This document shows positions 1 to 6,625 of a stretch of 12,730 nt of DNA, piece by piece. The number at the start of each line of letters is the position of its first letter. Position 1 is the first letter of the stretch. A program made the translations under genes and the position numbers. The DNA comes from Dehalococcoidia bacterium. Lineage in GTDB: Bacteria; Chloroflexota; Dehalococcoidia; E44-bin15; DAOWNJ01. Location: contig DAOWNJ010000016.1 of the NCBI GenBank assembly GCA_030642645.1, positions 1 to 12,730 of the forward strand, in the 5' to 3' direction. The notes under the pieces were generated by a model, which worked only from the letters and a program-made list of their open reading frames with translations, ran no database searches and had not been told where the DNA came from.

Positions 1-473
1 GCAAGGATGGCTATTTTGAGGAAGCTGGCGGATTTATCTGGTGGCCGAGGGTAGCACAACAAATAGAGAGACCTGACCTCACAACCGATGAGAGGTTTGC
101 CACCCCTATGGGTCAGTTCAACCCCGAAAATAAGGAGGCCTTTAATGCTATCTGGTGGCCCTGGATAATGGAGCGCAGCAAGGCCGATATAATCAAGGCC
201 GGCCAGGACGCCCATGTCCTCTGCGGGCCGCTTAATACTATAGATGACCTTATCGATGACCCCCACTGGGCGGAGAGGAATTTCTGGGTTGAGATCGAGC
301 ACCCTGTCGTTGGGAAGCTCACCTATCCAGGGGCACCGATAAAGGCATCCGAGATGCCATGGGTGATAAGGAGGCCGGCGCCACTCTTGGGCCAGCATAA
401 CGAGGAGATATATGAGAAGCTGGGATACACCAGAGAGGACCTGGTTAAGCTCAGGGAAAGCGGGGTAATCTAA
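1..473 (+). CDS. CaiB/BaiF family CoA-transferase, C-terminal part (5' truncated by window edge)
   Basis: The frame is open from base 3 to a TAA at 471-473, giving 156 visible codons; the start lies outside the window. Family III CoA-transferases move CoA between organic acids in the cytoplasm. The visible part shows the usual C-terminal features: a stretch ending in DERFATP, a region around PLNTIDDLIDDPHWAERNFW, a motif near HPVVGKLTYPGAPIK, then PLLGQHNEEIYEKLGY and a short tail ending RESGVI. All fit the family's small domain and C-terminal closing segment. The active-site region is not in view, so the substrate cannot be guessed. The complete paralogue begins 14 nt downstream, so the two are probably co-transcribed and may act as a two-subunit enzyme or as separate isozymes. 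Family call secure; function open. Confidence 0.88.
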   Translation, partial: KDGYFEEAGGFIWWPRVAQQIERPDLTTDERFATPMGQFNPENKEAFNAIWWPWIMERSKADIIKAGQDAHVLCGPLNTIDDLIDDPHWAERNFWVEIEHPVVGKLTYPGAPIKASEMPWVIRRPAPLLGQHNEEIYEKLGYTREDLVKLRESGVI

Positions 474-487
474 GAAGGGGGTCTGAT

Positions 488-1822
488 ATGGCTAAACTAC
501 CATTGGAAGGGATAAGGGTAGTCGGCATTACCCCCATCTGGGCCGGTCCTTTCTGCGTTATGCTCCTTGCCGACTGGGGGGCTCAGGTGATCAAGGTTGA
601 GGACCGCTTCCACTGGATGGCAGCTACCAGAGGGGCAATGCCACATCCATTTGCCGAGTTGGAGAAACAGCGGGCAGCCGGGATACTCTCTTACCTCAAC
701 AAGAGTCCCGGGGAGAGGCCATGGAACCAGAATGTGCTCTTCAATGTCCATGCCAGGAACCAGCTAAGCATGACAGTAGACCTGAGGAAGCCGGAGGGGA
801 AGGATGTCTACCGGAGGCTCATCCAGGTAAGCGATGTAGTTATCGAGAGCAACGCCGCCGGGACCATGGACCGGGTTGGCGTCGGCTATGAGCAATTGAA
901 GGAGTGGAAGCCGGACATAATCATGGTCTCCCTGCCAGGATTCGGCTCCTATGGCCCTTATCGAGACTATAGGGGCCTTGGGGCTCACATGGAGGGCTTT
1001 GTCGGCCACACCTATATAAGGGGCTATCATGACATGGACCCTGCGGCGACCACCACTGTTTTTCACTATGATGCCACCGCCGGGGCAAGCTGTGCCTTTG
1101 CCGCTGTGATGGCCCTTCACCACCGAAACAGGACGGGTAAGGGGCAGTGGCTCGATATGGCGGGGGCGGAGACCACCATGCCACAATTGGGTGATCTGAT
1201 CACGGAGTATACCATGAACGGCAGGCTCCCCGAGCGCCTGGGGAACCGCCACCGCTCCGCGGCACCATGTGGCTGCTACCTGGCAAAGGGGGCCGAGCCC
1301 GGGGCAGAGACCCCCGGAGGGGATGATAAGTGGGTCAATATCACCGTCAACAATGATGAGGAGTGGGAGGGCTTCTGTCGCGCCATTGGAAATCCCCCCT
1401 GGACCAGGGATAAGAGGTTTGCCGATTGCATAAGCCGCTACCAGAACCAGGACGAGCTGGACAAGCTCATCGGGGAGTGGACCCGACAGCACGATAAATA
1501 TGAGATATTCCACCTCATGCAAAGGGAAGGTGTCCCTTGCGCGCCGGTACTTGATTCCAGGGATTCCCTCGAAGACCCCCACCTGAAGGAGAGGGGTTTC
1601 TATGAGCAGGTTACCCAGGCAGATTGTGGGACCCACTTCTATCCAGGGATCGCCTTCAAGATGTCAAAGATGCCAAATAGCATCCGAATGCCGGCCTGCC
1701 TCATGGGGGAGCACAATGAGTATGTCTACAAGGAGATAATCAAGGTCTCCGATGAGGAATACGCTGATCTGGTGGAAAAGGGGCATATCGGGATGGACTA
1801 CGCCCCTGGCGTCAGCCTTTGA
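488..1822 (+). CDS. CaiB/BaiF family (type III) CoA-transferase
   Basis: This 444-residue cytosolic protein is somewhat longer than the usual ~400. The N-terminus carries the family signature LEGIRVVGITPIWAGPFCVMLLADWGAQVIKVED (read in two parts, residues 5-38: LEGIRVVGITPIWAGP, then the ADWGAQVIKVE Rossmann segment). It is followed by NLSM-type text (NQLSMTVDLRKPEGKD), SLPGFGSYGPY, and the region ending in HHRNRTGKGQWLDMAGAE. The C-terminal half has the PCAPVLDSRDSLEDPHLKER segment and a LMGEHNEYVYKE closing motif. The ATG is preceded by AAGGGGG at 475-481, which supports this start. Family members transfer CoA between carboxylic acids such as formate/oxalate, carnitine/crotonobetaine or aromatic succinates; nothing here singles out a substrate, and the catalytic Asp was not assigned with certainty. 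It directly follows a paralogous gene. A 14-nt gap implies one operon. Confidence 0.92.
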   Translation: MAKLPLEGIRVVGITPIWAGPFCVMLLADWGAQVIKVEDRFHWMAATRGAMPHPFAELEKQRAAGILSYLNKSPGERPWNQNVLFNVHARNQLSMTVDLRKPEGKDVYRRLIQVSDVVIESNAAGTMDRVGVGYEQLKEWKPDIIMVSLPGFGSYGPYRDYRGLGAHMEGFVGHTYIRGYHDMDPAATTTVFHYDATAGASCAFAAVMALHHRNRTGKGQWLDMAGAETTMPQLGDLITEYTMNGRLPERLGNRHRSAAPCGCYLAKGAEPGAETPGGDDKWVNITVNNDEEWEGFCRAIGNPPWTRDKRFADCISRYQNQDELDKLIGEWTRQHDKYEIFHLMQREGVPCAPVLDSRDSLEDPHLKERGFYEQVTQADCGTHFYPGIAFKMSKMPNSIRMPACLMGEHNEYVYKEIIKVSDEEYADLVEKGHIGMDYAPGVSL

Positions 1823-1844
1823 ATAGCGCATGAGATGATAAGTG

Positions 1845-1853
1845 TGCTATAAT
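1845..1853 (+). promoter_or_regulatory. Extended -10 promoter
   Basis: TGC-TATAAT is a perfect -10 hexamer (1848-1853) with the extended TGn element (1845-1847). No good -35 hexamer lies at 16-18 bp; the nearest TTGAAT (1819-1824) is 23 bp away. A start near 1860 would give an RNA that runs through about 160 nt of foldable sequence into the hairpin at 1973-2014, with the ferredoxin gene beyond. The call rests on the -10 alone. Confidence 0.55.
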
Positions 1854-1859
1854 GCTCGT

Positions 1860-2022
1860 GTAAAGAGCCTAAATTGGCTAAAGCCTGAGAGTATCTGATC
1901 AGGAGAGAGGGGATCGACCCGACAGATAGTAGATCGCAACTGGAAATATGTCAGGGAAGGCTGATAGATATCATCGGCTCCTGAAGGGGTGGACTTTGCC
2001 CTGAGGGAGCCGATTTCTATTA
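1860..2022 (+). ncRNA. Candidate structured leader (attenuator) or small RNA
   Basis: The 275 bp between the CoA-transferase and ferredoxin genes holds no convincing coding frame, but does hold an ordered set of elements: an extended -10 promoter just upstream, a small hairpin AGCC/GGCT near 1866-1879, a CCTGA/TCAGG hairpin near 1883-1902, and a long terminator-type hairpin at 1973-2014. This is the architecture of a regulated leader or of a free-standing small RNA. A GGGGTGGA stretch at 1986-1993 recalls part of the T-box motif but lacks the ACCGCG half, and no known riboswitch core was recognised. The boundaries are inferred from the promoter and terminator only. Confidence 0.4.
1973..2022 (+). 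terminator. Rho-independent terminator-like hairpin
   Basis: ATCGGCTCC (1973-1981) pairs perfectly with GGAGCCGAT (2006-2014). An inner AGGG/CCCT stem (1985-1988 with 1999-2002) stacks inside, and a T-rich run TTTCTATTAT follows. It could end the upstream CoA-transferase transcript, end a small RNA from the promoter at 1845-1853, or work as an attenuator before the ferredoxin gene. Confidence 0.65.
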
Positions 2023-2023
2023 T
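1996..2023 (+). promoter_or_regulatory. Possible ferredoxin promoter overlapping the terminator
   Basis: TTGCCC (1996-2001), a 16-bp spacer and TATTAT (2018-2023) would form a sigma-70-type promoter lying on the 3' arm of the terminator hairpin. It would give the ferredoxin gene its own transcript even when read-through stops. The match is moderate (4/6 and 5/6), and T-rich terminator tails often mimic -10 boxes. Confidence 0.3.
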
Positions 2024-2097
2024 AAAGGGGGTGATGATTCGGGGTATCCCAAGCACATCCACTGAACAAATGAACAAAAAAATAAGGAGGGACAGGT

Positions 2098-2376
2098 TTG
2101 GCCTATAAGATCACCGATGAGTGCATAAGCTGCGGTGCCTGCGAGGCGGAGTGTGACATAAACAATGCCATCAGCGAGGGAGAGGTCATCTATGTTATTG
2201 ACCCCGACAAGTGCACCGAGTGTGCCGGGAACTACCCCTCGCCGCGGTGTGTCGATGTATGTCCTATTGATGGCTGTTGCATTCCCGATCCGGAGCATGA
2301 GGAGACAAAGGAGCAGCTCTTTGAGAAGTGGCGAAGGCTTCACCCTGGGGAGGAGCCAACGCCGGGCACCTATTAG
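2098..2376 (+). CDS. 2x[4Fe-4S] ferredoxin, YfhL/Alvin type
   Basis: A 92-residue small electron carrier. The first cluster motif is CISCGACEAEC (CxxCxxCxxxC, residues 10-20). The second is CTEC, eight residues, then CVDVC (CxxC-x8-CxxxC), where the enlarged loop is the mark of the Allochromatium/YfhL-type low-potential ferredoxins. The Cys-Pro that normally closes the first motif is Cys-Asp here; CP is kept in the second. The charged tail (residues 62-92, with EQLFEKW) matches the extension typical of this type. The start is TTG: AGGAGGGA at 2085-2092 sits 5 nt upstream, and no ATG suits. The partner enzyme is not evident. The gene is preceded by a leader/terminator region and converges with a methyltransferase gene whose stop codon is 3 nt away. 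Confidence 0.93.
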   Translation: MAYKITDECISCGACEAECDINNAISEGEVIYVIDPDKCTECAGNYPSPRCVDVCPIDGCCIPDPEHEETKEQLFEKWRRLHPGEEPTPGTY

Positions 2377-2379
2377 TAT

Positions 2380-3129
2380 CTATTTCTTCCTCCCCAGAGC
2401 GAGGGTCTGAAAGCCGAGGAGGGAGTCGAGGGCCGGGTTATCAAAATGGTAGAGTCTGGTCCTGGTGAGGGGGGCTAAAATGCGGTCGCCAATTCCCCTG
2501 AAGCGGGGGAGAATTGGGTCAATTACAAATGCCTTAAAGCTGTAGAATTGACAGCCAAAGGCATAGCCATCTCGCTTCAGGTCGCTGAGCCCCGCCTTTG
2601 TAAGAACCCCCACAAGCTCAGAAGGGGAGAGGCTCCTCTCAGGGTAGAACATAAATTTCTCCCCAAGGAGCATCTTGGTGAGTGAGTGGAGTATGGCCAA
2701 TCTATTGGGCACCGATACTATCACCACTCCCCCCTCCCGGCACACCCTGACATGCTCCCTGACCATCTCCTCAGACTCCTCTTCTGGGAAGTGCTCGATT
2801 ACCCCTTCGGAGTAGACCACATCGAACGAGTTGTCCCTGAAGGGAAGCGAGAACCCCGAGCCGAGCACCGCCTCAACCCGAGCCCCATGGTATTTACTGA
2901 AGAAGGAGAGGGCATCAAATGCCCCCTTATCTACATCAACACCAAAGCTCTCGCACCCAAGCTCTCCGGCGAGTCTGGTAATCATCCTCCCGCTTCCGAA
3001 GCCGACCTCAAGCACTCGAGAGCCTTGTGGGATATATTTGGCAAAGGCCCTGTAGGCATAGGGGTGATGCCAGATGTCAGCAAGAAGCCACTCCGGTACC
3101 CACGGCCAGTAAGGGGTCTTCTCCATCAT
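2380..3129 (-). CDS. Class I SAM-dependent methyltransferase
   Basis: A 249-residue cytosolic protein with a Rossmann methyltransferase fold. Motif I is VLEVGFGSGR (residues 39-48), the acidic ribose-binding position is in GVDVD (63-67), motif II is around FDVVYSEGVIEHFP (102-115), and REGGVVIVSVPN (131-142) marks the strand after the substrate pocket. EHFP is common in methyltransferases of the type 11/UbiE-like group. The substrate is unknown. It is the last gene of the minus-strand run: its start (tandem ATGATG) lies 3 nt after the stop of the transglutaminase-like gene and has no clear SD, so translation is probably coupled to it. The 3' end nearly touches the convergent ferredoxin gene, leaving no room for a separate terminator; both transcripts must read into each other. 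Confidence 0.88.
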   Translation of the reverse strand: MMEKTPYWPWVPEWLLADIWHHPYAYRAFAKYIPQGSRVLEVGFGSGRMITRLAGELGCESFGVDVDKGAFDALSFFSKYHGARVEAVLGSGFSLPFRDNSFDVVYSEGVIEHFPEEESEEMVREHVRVCREGGVVIVSVPNRLAILHSLTKMLLGEKFMFYPERSLSPSELVGVLTKAGLSDLKRDGYAFGCQFYSFKAFVIDPILPRFRGIGDRILAPLTRTRLYHFDNPALDSLLGFQTLALGRKK

Positions 3130-3132
3130 CAG

Positions 3133-4284
3133 CTACCATTGAATACAAATGTCTGCAACCATGCCCAAGCTCCCCCAAGTAGAGGACCACCCTTGGCAGG
3201 GGAAAATCGACTCCGGTATGTATTCCTCGCCTACTTGAACGGTTACTATTTTATCAGCAGAGCACGGACAATACTCGACAGTTCCCGTATCATCTATGTA
3301 TATCAATCCCATATCTTCCGTGTTGAAGGCATTCAGCGCATGCAGTTCGCTTTCAGAATCGACCTGTAAGCTAATTGAGACATAGACTGCTCTTATCCCT
3401 GCCTCTTCAGCATTATTATGAAGCATCTCGGCAAAATCTGCACATACAAATGATGAAGTATAAGCCTGCTCGTCGGTTTCATCACCCGCCAGAAATGATC
3501 TCAACTCATCCCAGGTAGGGTCTTCAGCATCAGGATTGTTAATGAGCTCTATTCGGTGCCCATCCCCTCCTATCACATATCCTCCCTGGTAGAATACATC
3601 CTCTACCTCTGACTCCCCATCAGGCCCAATCCAGACAGGGGTTCCTGAAGCATGCCTACTTTGCGAGTATAACAGAGTGCCCTCAGCATCCCTCACTGAC
3701 CAGATAGTATAGTAATATGCGGCCCCGTTTATGAGACCGCTGTGGACATAACTAGTCCCCGTGCCCCAATATAGCTCGGTGCCATCCTCCGATGAAGCAG
3801 GATAGTTTGAAGTGCTGAATCTTATTAGCACCTCATCACCATCCTCATTCAGTGTCCATGACAGTGTAATTTGTCTGTCTTCAGACACAATATCAAAATT
3901 GGATGGGGCAGGAATCTTTGAGAACCAGCCCAGCTCATACCCCGCCGCCCCGATTATTGCCCCCAGAATGACAATAACGAGCAGTACCGCTAGCCAGGAG
4001 GGAAGAATCCTGTGTGTGGTTGGCCTCTTCCATTTCCTGTCCTTAATGAGTGCTTCCCCAGATGGTCTCTCCCCAGCAGTTGTCTTCCCAAACCATCTGG
4101 CTTCCTTGCCGAAACCCTTTCCCTGCCCATAGCTTGGTGAGGGAAAGCTTTTCTCACATCTTGCGCATCTCCAGGACTTGAAATATTCATTATAATAGAT
4201 ACTAGAGCTTCCACAAAAGGGACATAATCCTCGGCCTCTTGGCTCCTTTGTGCCAGCCCGGTATTCATCCTCTCTTTTGGGCAT
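3133..4284 (-). CDS. Membrane-anchored zinc-ribbon / Fn3-like / transglutaminase-like protein
   Basis: A 383-residue multidomain protein. Residues 21-43 form a zinc ribbon (CPFC, then CARC). A basic linker follows, then one transmembrane helix (about 94-116). Residues 123-217 look like a fibronectin type III domain (start PAPSNFDI, LSWTLNEDGDE, end SGTPVW). The C-terminal part (about 225-383) carries a transglutaminase-like (cysteine-protease-fold) core: Cys281 in FVCADFAEML, His315 in LHALNAF and Asp331/332 in IYIDDTG, in the right order and spacing for a Cys-His-Asp triad. The zinc ribbon would lie inside the cell and the Fn3/transglutaminase part outside. Transglutaminase-like domains can be proteases, amidases or cross-linkers, so the reaction is open. 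It sits 17 nt after the Mth938-domain gene and 3 nt before a methyltransferase gene. Confidence 0.75.
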   Translation of the reverse strand: MPKREDEYRAGTKEPRGRGLCPFCGSSSIYYNEYFKSWRCARCEKSFPSPSYGQGKGFGKEARWFGKTTAGERPSGEALIKDRKWKRPTTHRILPSWLAVLLVIVILGAIIGAAGYELGWFSKIPAPSNFDIVSEDRQITLSWTLNEDGDEVLIRFSTSNYPASSEDGTELYWGTGTSYVHSGLINGAAYYYTIWSVRDAEGTLLYSQSRHASGTPVWIGPDGESEVEDVFYQGGYVIGGDGHRIELINNPDAEDPTWDELRSFLAGDETDEQAYTSSFVCADFAEMLHNNAEEAGIRAVYVSISLQVDSESELHALNAFNTEDMGLIYIDDTGTVEYCPCSADKIVTVQVGEEYIPESIFPCQGWSSTWGSLGMVADICIQW

Positions 4285-4301
4285 CCTTGGTCGTCCCTAC
4301 C

Positions 4302-4685
4302 CTAGCAGGTTATATGGATGATGGCGGCCAGTTTCTTATCATCTCGAGAGAGCTCGTTCCATTTCTCCACAGCTTCAGGAGAAGGGATGACCAAGAGGTC
4401 AAGGCCTATCTCCCTGGCATGGCTCCTCACCTCGTCAGATACCTTTGCCTTCGGATTACTATTCATCCCTACTCCGATTATCGCCCTCTCTGCCCCCGCC
4501 TTCTTTAGCTCGTCAAGCTCCTCGCCCTTGAAGTTGTGGTCTCCCCACCACCCGTGGCCGCCGGGCCTTATCTTCACCGTCCCATCGGGGAGAAATATCA
4601 GGTCCCTTCGATATTTCTTCCCGTCAACCACAGCGTCGGCGTAGCCATAGGCGCCCCACTTGCTGATGCTATCGACCCTTGGCAT
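4302..4685 (-). CDS. Mth938-domain (DUF498) protein
   Basis: A 127-residue single-domain protein. It matches the Mth938/NDUFAF3-like family: an opening ISKWGAYGYADAVVDGKKY, a strand LIFLPDGTVKI, the EELDELKKAGAERAIIGVGMNS segment (about 56-76), and the closing pair VIPSPEAVEKWNELSRDDKK (99-118) followed by a hydrophobic strand. Members are small soluble proteins of mostly unknown role; the eukaryotic relative NDUFAF3 helps assemble respiratory complex I, which cannot be transferred to this gene. Here residues 43-51 hold an unusual Gly/Trp-rich stretch (GGHGWWGDH). AAAGGAGG upstream, about 6-7 nt from the ATG, makes the start secure. Confidence 0.8.
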   Translation of the reverse strand: MPRVDSISKWGAYGYADAVVDGKKYRRDLIFLPDGTVKIRPGGHGWWGDHNFKGEELDELKKAGAERAIIGVGMNSNPKAKVSDEVRSHAREIGLDLLVIPSPEAVEKWNELSRDDKKLAAIIHITC

Positions 4686-4731
4686 GACCCGCCTCCTTTT
4701 TCATCCTGGTGCCTTACTTCCTCCTATTATA

Positions 4732-5544
4732 CTACCTTCGACCGACTTTGGTGATGAAATCGGTCAAAAGTTCAACAAAGCTCTGTGGGCTCTCCATATG
4801 CAGCATGTGGCCGTTCTCCTCGAATACCTCAAGCCTTGCCCCCTTGATCCCATCGGCGGTGCGCCTGGTGGCATCAAGAGGGATGAAGTCCTTCCCACCA
4901 GCAAAGATGAGGGTAGGCACCTTTATCTCCCCAAGGCGTGGCTCAAGCTCAGGAGACATTATCCAGGCCCAGCAGCCATCTATCGCCCCCGGGTCCATTG
5001 CAATGGCATAGTCAACGAAATCGTTCATTCGCTCCTCGCTTGGCGGCGTGACAAACATCATCGCCATAAAACCTCGTATCATCTCTGGAGATGAGAACAT
5101 CGATTTCATTGCAGTTGCTATGTCGGCAAACCCCATGGACTGCATCATAGCCACCATATCATCTGCCATCTCCATCCCGAGGGCAGGGGAGGGGGCGGTG
5201 AGAACCATAGCCTCTAGCACATCTGGATGGTCAAGGGCAAGCTTCATGCCGATCGGCCCACCCATCGAGTGCCCCACATAGGTGAACCTCCCTATCCCAA
5301 GCTCCTGGCTGAAGCGGTAGATATCCTCGGCAAAGTCGGCTAGCTCATAGCTGCCAGCTTTCTCTGACTGCCCGTGGCCACGCTGATCCAGCGCATAGGC
5401 GTGATATTCCTCTGGGAGAAGCTCCAGGACCTCCTTCCACTCCCCACCGGCAGCGCTAAATCCGTGGGCGAAGACAATCGCCTCATCCCCGGCCCCCTGC
5501 TCAATGTAGTTGATCTTCACATTGTTGACTATGACCGATGGCAT
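4732..5544 (-). CDS. Alpha/beta-hydrolase fold protein
   Basis: A 270-residue cytosolic hydrolase with a full catalytic set: oxyanion-hole motif HGFS (27-30), DQRGHGQS (53-60), nucleophile elbow GHSMGG with Ser93, the acid Asp219 in FAGGKDFIP, and the base His246 in ENGHMLHM. Residues 122-163, the lid between the nucleophile and the acid, are strikingly Met-rich (about ten Met), suggesting a flexible hydrophobic substrate pocket. Such enzymes hydrolyse esters, lactones, thioesters or C-C bonds; no specific family was recognised. AGAGGAGGA lies just before the ATG. It follows the CvpA-family gene by 26 nt and precedes the Mth938-domain gene by 46 nt. Confidence 0.9.
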   Translation of the reverse strand: MPSVIVNNVKINYIEQGAGDEAIVFAHGFSAAGGEWKEVLELLPEEYHAYALDQRGHGQSEKAGSYELADFAEDIYRFSQELGIGRFTYVGHSMGGPIGMKLALDHPDVLEAMVLTAPSPALGMEMADDMVAMMQSMGFADIATAMKSMFSSPEMIRGFMAMMFVTPPSEERMNDFVDYAIAMDPGAIDGCWAWIMSPELEPRLGEIKVPTLIFAGGKDFIPLDATRRTADGIKGARLEVFEENGHMLHMESPQSFVELLTDFITKVGRR

Positions 5545-5570
5545 CTAAATCCTCCTCTTTTTGCTTTCGC

Positions 5571-6056
5571 TTACTGGAAGAACTCACGAATGCTGTCGAA
5601 CTCCGGAGGGAGAAGGGCGAGAACCGCCGGGAGCCAATCAAGGAAAAGCTTTGCGATACCCGATTCCGGTATTATTCCTTCCCCCATGCCGAAGTTAAGG
5701 CATGCCGCCATAACGGCGGCTGAGATAAGACCACCCAGCGCCAGGCCGAGGACACCGCCAAAGACGCGATCGACCCACCCCAGGAAAGCCAATTTCAGGA
5801 ATCTCCTAAGGACATAAGCCAGGATGACCGCCAAAATGAGGGCAATAGCGATGATAATGGCATAGGCCGCCCATTTGGCATGTTCAGGGTCACTAATTGG
5901 GAGCCACCCCCCAACCGTAGAGTAGTATTTGCCAGCAAGGATGACACCGACCACAATCCCAGCAATGGGGATGACCATGCTGATGATTCCCTTCCACAGC
6001 CCTAAAAATGCGGTCAGCACCAGGACGACCAGGAGGACAATATCCAGCCAGTTCAT
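5571..6056 (-). CDS. CvpA family membrane protein
   Basis: A 161-residue integral membrane protein with four predicted helices (about 5-27, 29-49, 62-84, 98-120). The family signature FLGWVDRVFGGVLGLALGG (about 91-109) agrees with CvpA proteins, which are usually 160-180 residues. CvpA is named from colicin V production in E. coli; its molecular role is still poorly defined. AAAGGAGGT at a proper distance supports the ATG. It is the first gene of the minus-strand run and has its own promoter at 6107-6135, back to back with that of the Fur-family gene. Confidence 0.85.
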   Translation of the reverse strand: MNWLDIVLLVVLVLTAFLGLWKGIISMVIPIAGIVVGVILAGKYYSTVGGWLPISDPEHAKWAAYAIIIAIALILAVILAYVLRRFLKLAFLGWVDRVFGGVLGLALGGLISAAVMAACLNFGMGEGIIPESGIAKLFLDWLPAVLALLPPEFDSIREFFQ

Positions 6057-6106
6057 CCGCTTACCTCCTTTCTATGACGCCTTTTGTGGCGCCTTATTCA
6101 TCGGCC

Positions 6107-6135
6107 AGTTTAGCACAAAGCAGAAACCGGGGCAA
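6107..6135 (-). promoter_or_regulatory. Promoter of the cvpA-led minus-strand operon
   Basis: Read on the minus strand: TTGCCC (6135-6130), a 17-bp spacer, and TAAACT (6112-6107) with an extended TGC just before it. The 5' end of the transcript would fall near 6100, giving a leader of roughly 45 nt to the ATG at 6056. Its -35 lies 7 bp from the -35 of the divergent promoter at 6143-6170. Confidence 0.55.
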
Positions 6136-6142
6136 TTGATGG

Positions 6143-6170
6143 TTGACAATAAATGGAATTGTGTTACCAT
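6143..6170 (+). promoter_or_regulatory. Promoter of the Fur-family regulator gene
   Basis: A consensus TTGACA (6143-6148), a 16-bp spacer and TACCAT (6165-6170) preceded by the extended -10 TGT. Transcription would begin near 6176-6178, inside the operator at 6171-6190. The TTG at 6143 opens a longer reading frame for the regulator, but it is the -35 box and not a start codon. Confidence 0.65.
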
Positions 6171-6190
6171 TGCAAATGGTTTGCATTAGC
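6169..6190 (+). promoter_or_regulatory. Fur-family operator (autoregulation)
   Basis: TGCAAATGGTTTGCA (6171-6185) is a perfect 6-3-6 inverted repeat and fits the 7-1-7 layout of Fur/Zur/PerR boxes. The 19-mer at 6172-6190 agrees with the classical Fur box at 12 of 19 positions by my count. It covers the expected transcription start of the promoter at 6143-6170, where bound repressor would block RNA polymerase. Which metal is sensed is not shown by the site. Confidence 0.7.
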
Positions 6191-6193
6191 AAA

Positions 6194-6625
6194 ATGAGCG
6201 CAGCGAAGACCGATAACGAAGTAACCCCATTGCACGGGGAGAGGGTTACCTCCCAGCGTCTATTGATCCTCAGGATCATTCGCGAGGGAGAGGGGCACAT
6301 GGATGCTGAGGAGCTCTACCGCAGGGCCACGGAGGAGGACCCCCGGATCAGCCTGTCCACTATCTACCGAAACCTTCGACTCTTCAAGAGGATTGGCCTT
6401 GTTGAGGAGAGGTACCTGGGTGAGGGACATCACCATTATGAGCTGAGACGCCCCACCCAACACCACCACCTGGTATGCCTCGGCTGCGGGAGGGTAATCG
6501 AGTTTGAGTGTCCCCAGACTGAGCAGATGAGAGAGGATGTGGCCAAGGCAAACGACTTTGAGATAACCGATACCGAGGTCTACTTCGCTGGCTACTGCTC
6601 AAGCTGCCGCAAGAAGAGGGGCTAA
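6194..6625 (+). CDS. Fur-family metal-responsive transcriptional regulator
   Basis: A 143-residue regulator of usual family length. The winged-helix recognition region is at ISLSTIYRNLRLF (52-64). The metal-sensing and dimerisation part carries GEGHHHYE (77-83), HHHLVCLGCGRVIEF (90-104) and a second CSSC (135-138), so both CxxC pairs (95/98 and 135/138) of the structural zinc site are present. Fur, Zur and PerR cannot be told apart from this alone, but the operator upstream and the feo genes downstream favour Fur. The start is uncertain: ATG 6194 has no SD; ATG 6176 in the same frame nearly coincides with the predicted transcription start and could give a leaderless mRNA; TTG 6143 is the -35 box. 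Confidence 0.9.
   Translation: MSAAKTDNEVTPLHGERVTSQRLLILRIIREGEGHMDAEELYRRATEEDPRISLSTIYRNLRLFKRIGLVEERYLGEGHHHYELRRPTQHHHLVCLGCGRVIEFECPQTEQMREDVAKANDFEITDTEVYFAGYCSSCRKKRG

Noticed and set aside
764..1636. Long minus-strand reading frame (290 codons) opposite the CoA-transferase gene.
   Set aside because: The plus strand encodes a clear CaiB/BaiF protein over the whole stretch; the antisense frame is a by-product of GC-rich codon use.
1888..1903. CTGAGA and CTGATCAGG recall elements of a TPP riboswitch.
   Set aside because: They are far too close together, the intervening stem and the GCGTAGGGA-type end are absent, and no thiamine gene follows.
1984..2002. GGGGTGGACTTTGCCC resembles part of a T-box antiterminator.
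   Set aside because: The ACCGCG half of the T-box consensus is missing, no stem I with specifier loop was recognised, and the downstream gene is a ferredoxin, not an aminoacyl-tRNA or amino-acid gene.
2034..2108. A 24-codon frame starting ATG 2034 and overlapping the ferredoxin start.
   Set aside because: The purine run before it is only 2 nt from the ATG, the codons look random, and the ferredoxin has its own strong SD.
2686..3369. Long plus-strand reading frame (227 codons) opposite the methyltransferase gene.
   Set aside because: It lies antisense to two well-supported genes, has no SD, and its translation shows no recognisable domain.
6143..6193. TTG 6143 as start of the Fur-family protein (160 residues).
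   Set aside because: The TTG is part of the consensus TTGACA box, and the extra residues translate the spacer and operator. They do not resemble a Fur N-terminus.
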